The translations under genes were made by a program, and so were the position numbers. From Spirochaetota bacterium (GTDB lineage Bacteria; Spirochaetota; UBA12135; COTS27; JAFLEE01): a stretch of DNA of 64,000 nt. Below the pieces are notes generated by a model. That model saw only the letters and a program-made list of their open reading frames with translations, was not told the origin of the DNA and searched no databases. Below are positions 63,935 through 64,000 of this stretch, piece after piece; the first letter of the stretch is position 1, and each line of letters opens with the position of its first letter. The DNA lies in the NCBI GenBank assembly GCA_017302015.1, contig JAFLEE010000011.1, positions 25,318 to 89,317 on the forward strand. Direction: 5' to 3'.

Positions 63935-64000
63935 TTCCGGTCAAGCGGTAGGTCTTCTTTTGGGTGTTTTTAGCCTGGATCTGCCCTGCGGGCAACCCTT
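63930..64000 (-). CDS. Possible 3' end of a gene running off the window
   Basis: The reverse strand stays open from the window edge for 23 codons, ending AKNTQKKTYRLTGI and a stop that lies inside the second copy of the direct repeat. A basic tail beside repeat ends would fit a transposase C-terminus. The stretch is too short to be sure it is coding. Confidence 0.25.
   Translation of the reverse strand, partial: GLPAGQIQAKNTQKKTYRLTGI

Overview
The window is a high-GC bacterial chromosome segment dominated by glycan-degrading enzymes, each group sitting beside its own transcription regulator. Secreted glycosidases with lectin-like or CBM9-like modules, a type I sulfatase, two phytanoyl-CoA dioxygenase-like proteins, a DUF2341 protein, many AraC regulators and a GAF/SpoIIE phosphatase together suggest an uncultured polysaccharide degrader. 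A Lentisphaerota, Verrucomicrobiota, Hydrogenedentota or Spirochaetota relative would fit, but no marker here fixes the phylum. No rRNA, complete tRNA, CRISPR array, SusC/SusD pair or sugar transporter was seen.

Layout. 0-3.7 kb: a lectin-like secreted protein and a large clan GH-A glycosidase. 3.9-5.0 kb: a decayed IS and a broken unknown gene. 5.1-11.3 kb: AraC regulator, GH16, sulfatase, a serine hydrolase interrupted by one in-frame stop, a truncated AraC gene and a membrane-protein fragment ending at a second copy of the same IS. 11.9-16.4 kb: XylR-type regulator, LVIVD propeller and GH5. 16.4-17.0 kb: a frameshifted element gene. 17.2-22.3 kb: AraC regulator and a three-gene operon in which two related proteins of unknown function flank a TIM-barrel protein. 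22.5 kb: a third copy of the decayed IS. 22.9-25.1 kb: a lower-GC island with an HTH/nucleotidyltransferase pair under a paired palindromic operator, ending in a tRNA 3' fragment and a terminator.

25.2-36.8 kb: methyltransferase, DUF2341 protein, two PhyH-like dioxygenases, uvrB, AraC regulator with HAD phosphatase, DinB protein and AraC regulator. 36.9-54.4 kb: a second glycan region with two GH-A enzymes, a GH63-like glucosidase, a LacI regulator with a likely operator, an SGNH esterase, GH38 alpha-mannosidase, DnaQ-like exonuclease, a PocR/AraC regulator and a GH42-like enzyme. 54.4-59.3 kb: ankyrin lipoprotein, YqgE, SpoIIE phosphatase and an old-yellow-enzyme oxidoreductase. 59.3-63.7 kb: a coupled operon of two glycerophosphodiesterase-type proteins and a glycerol-1-phosphate dehydrogenase-type protein, beside an XRE-cupin regulator. 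The last bases carry a direct repeat and perhaps the end of another mobile-element gene.

The first 25 kb is scarred by IS decay, frameshifts and truncation, while the rest is intact. Several promoters place the -10 box 5-6 bases before the start codon, which suggests leaderless mRNAs.
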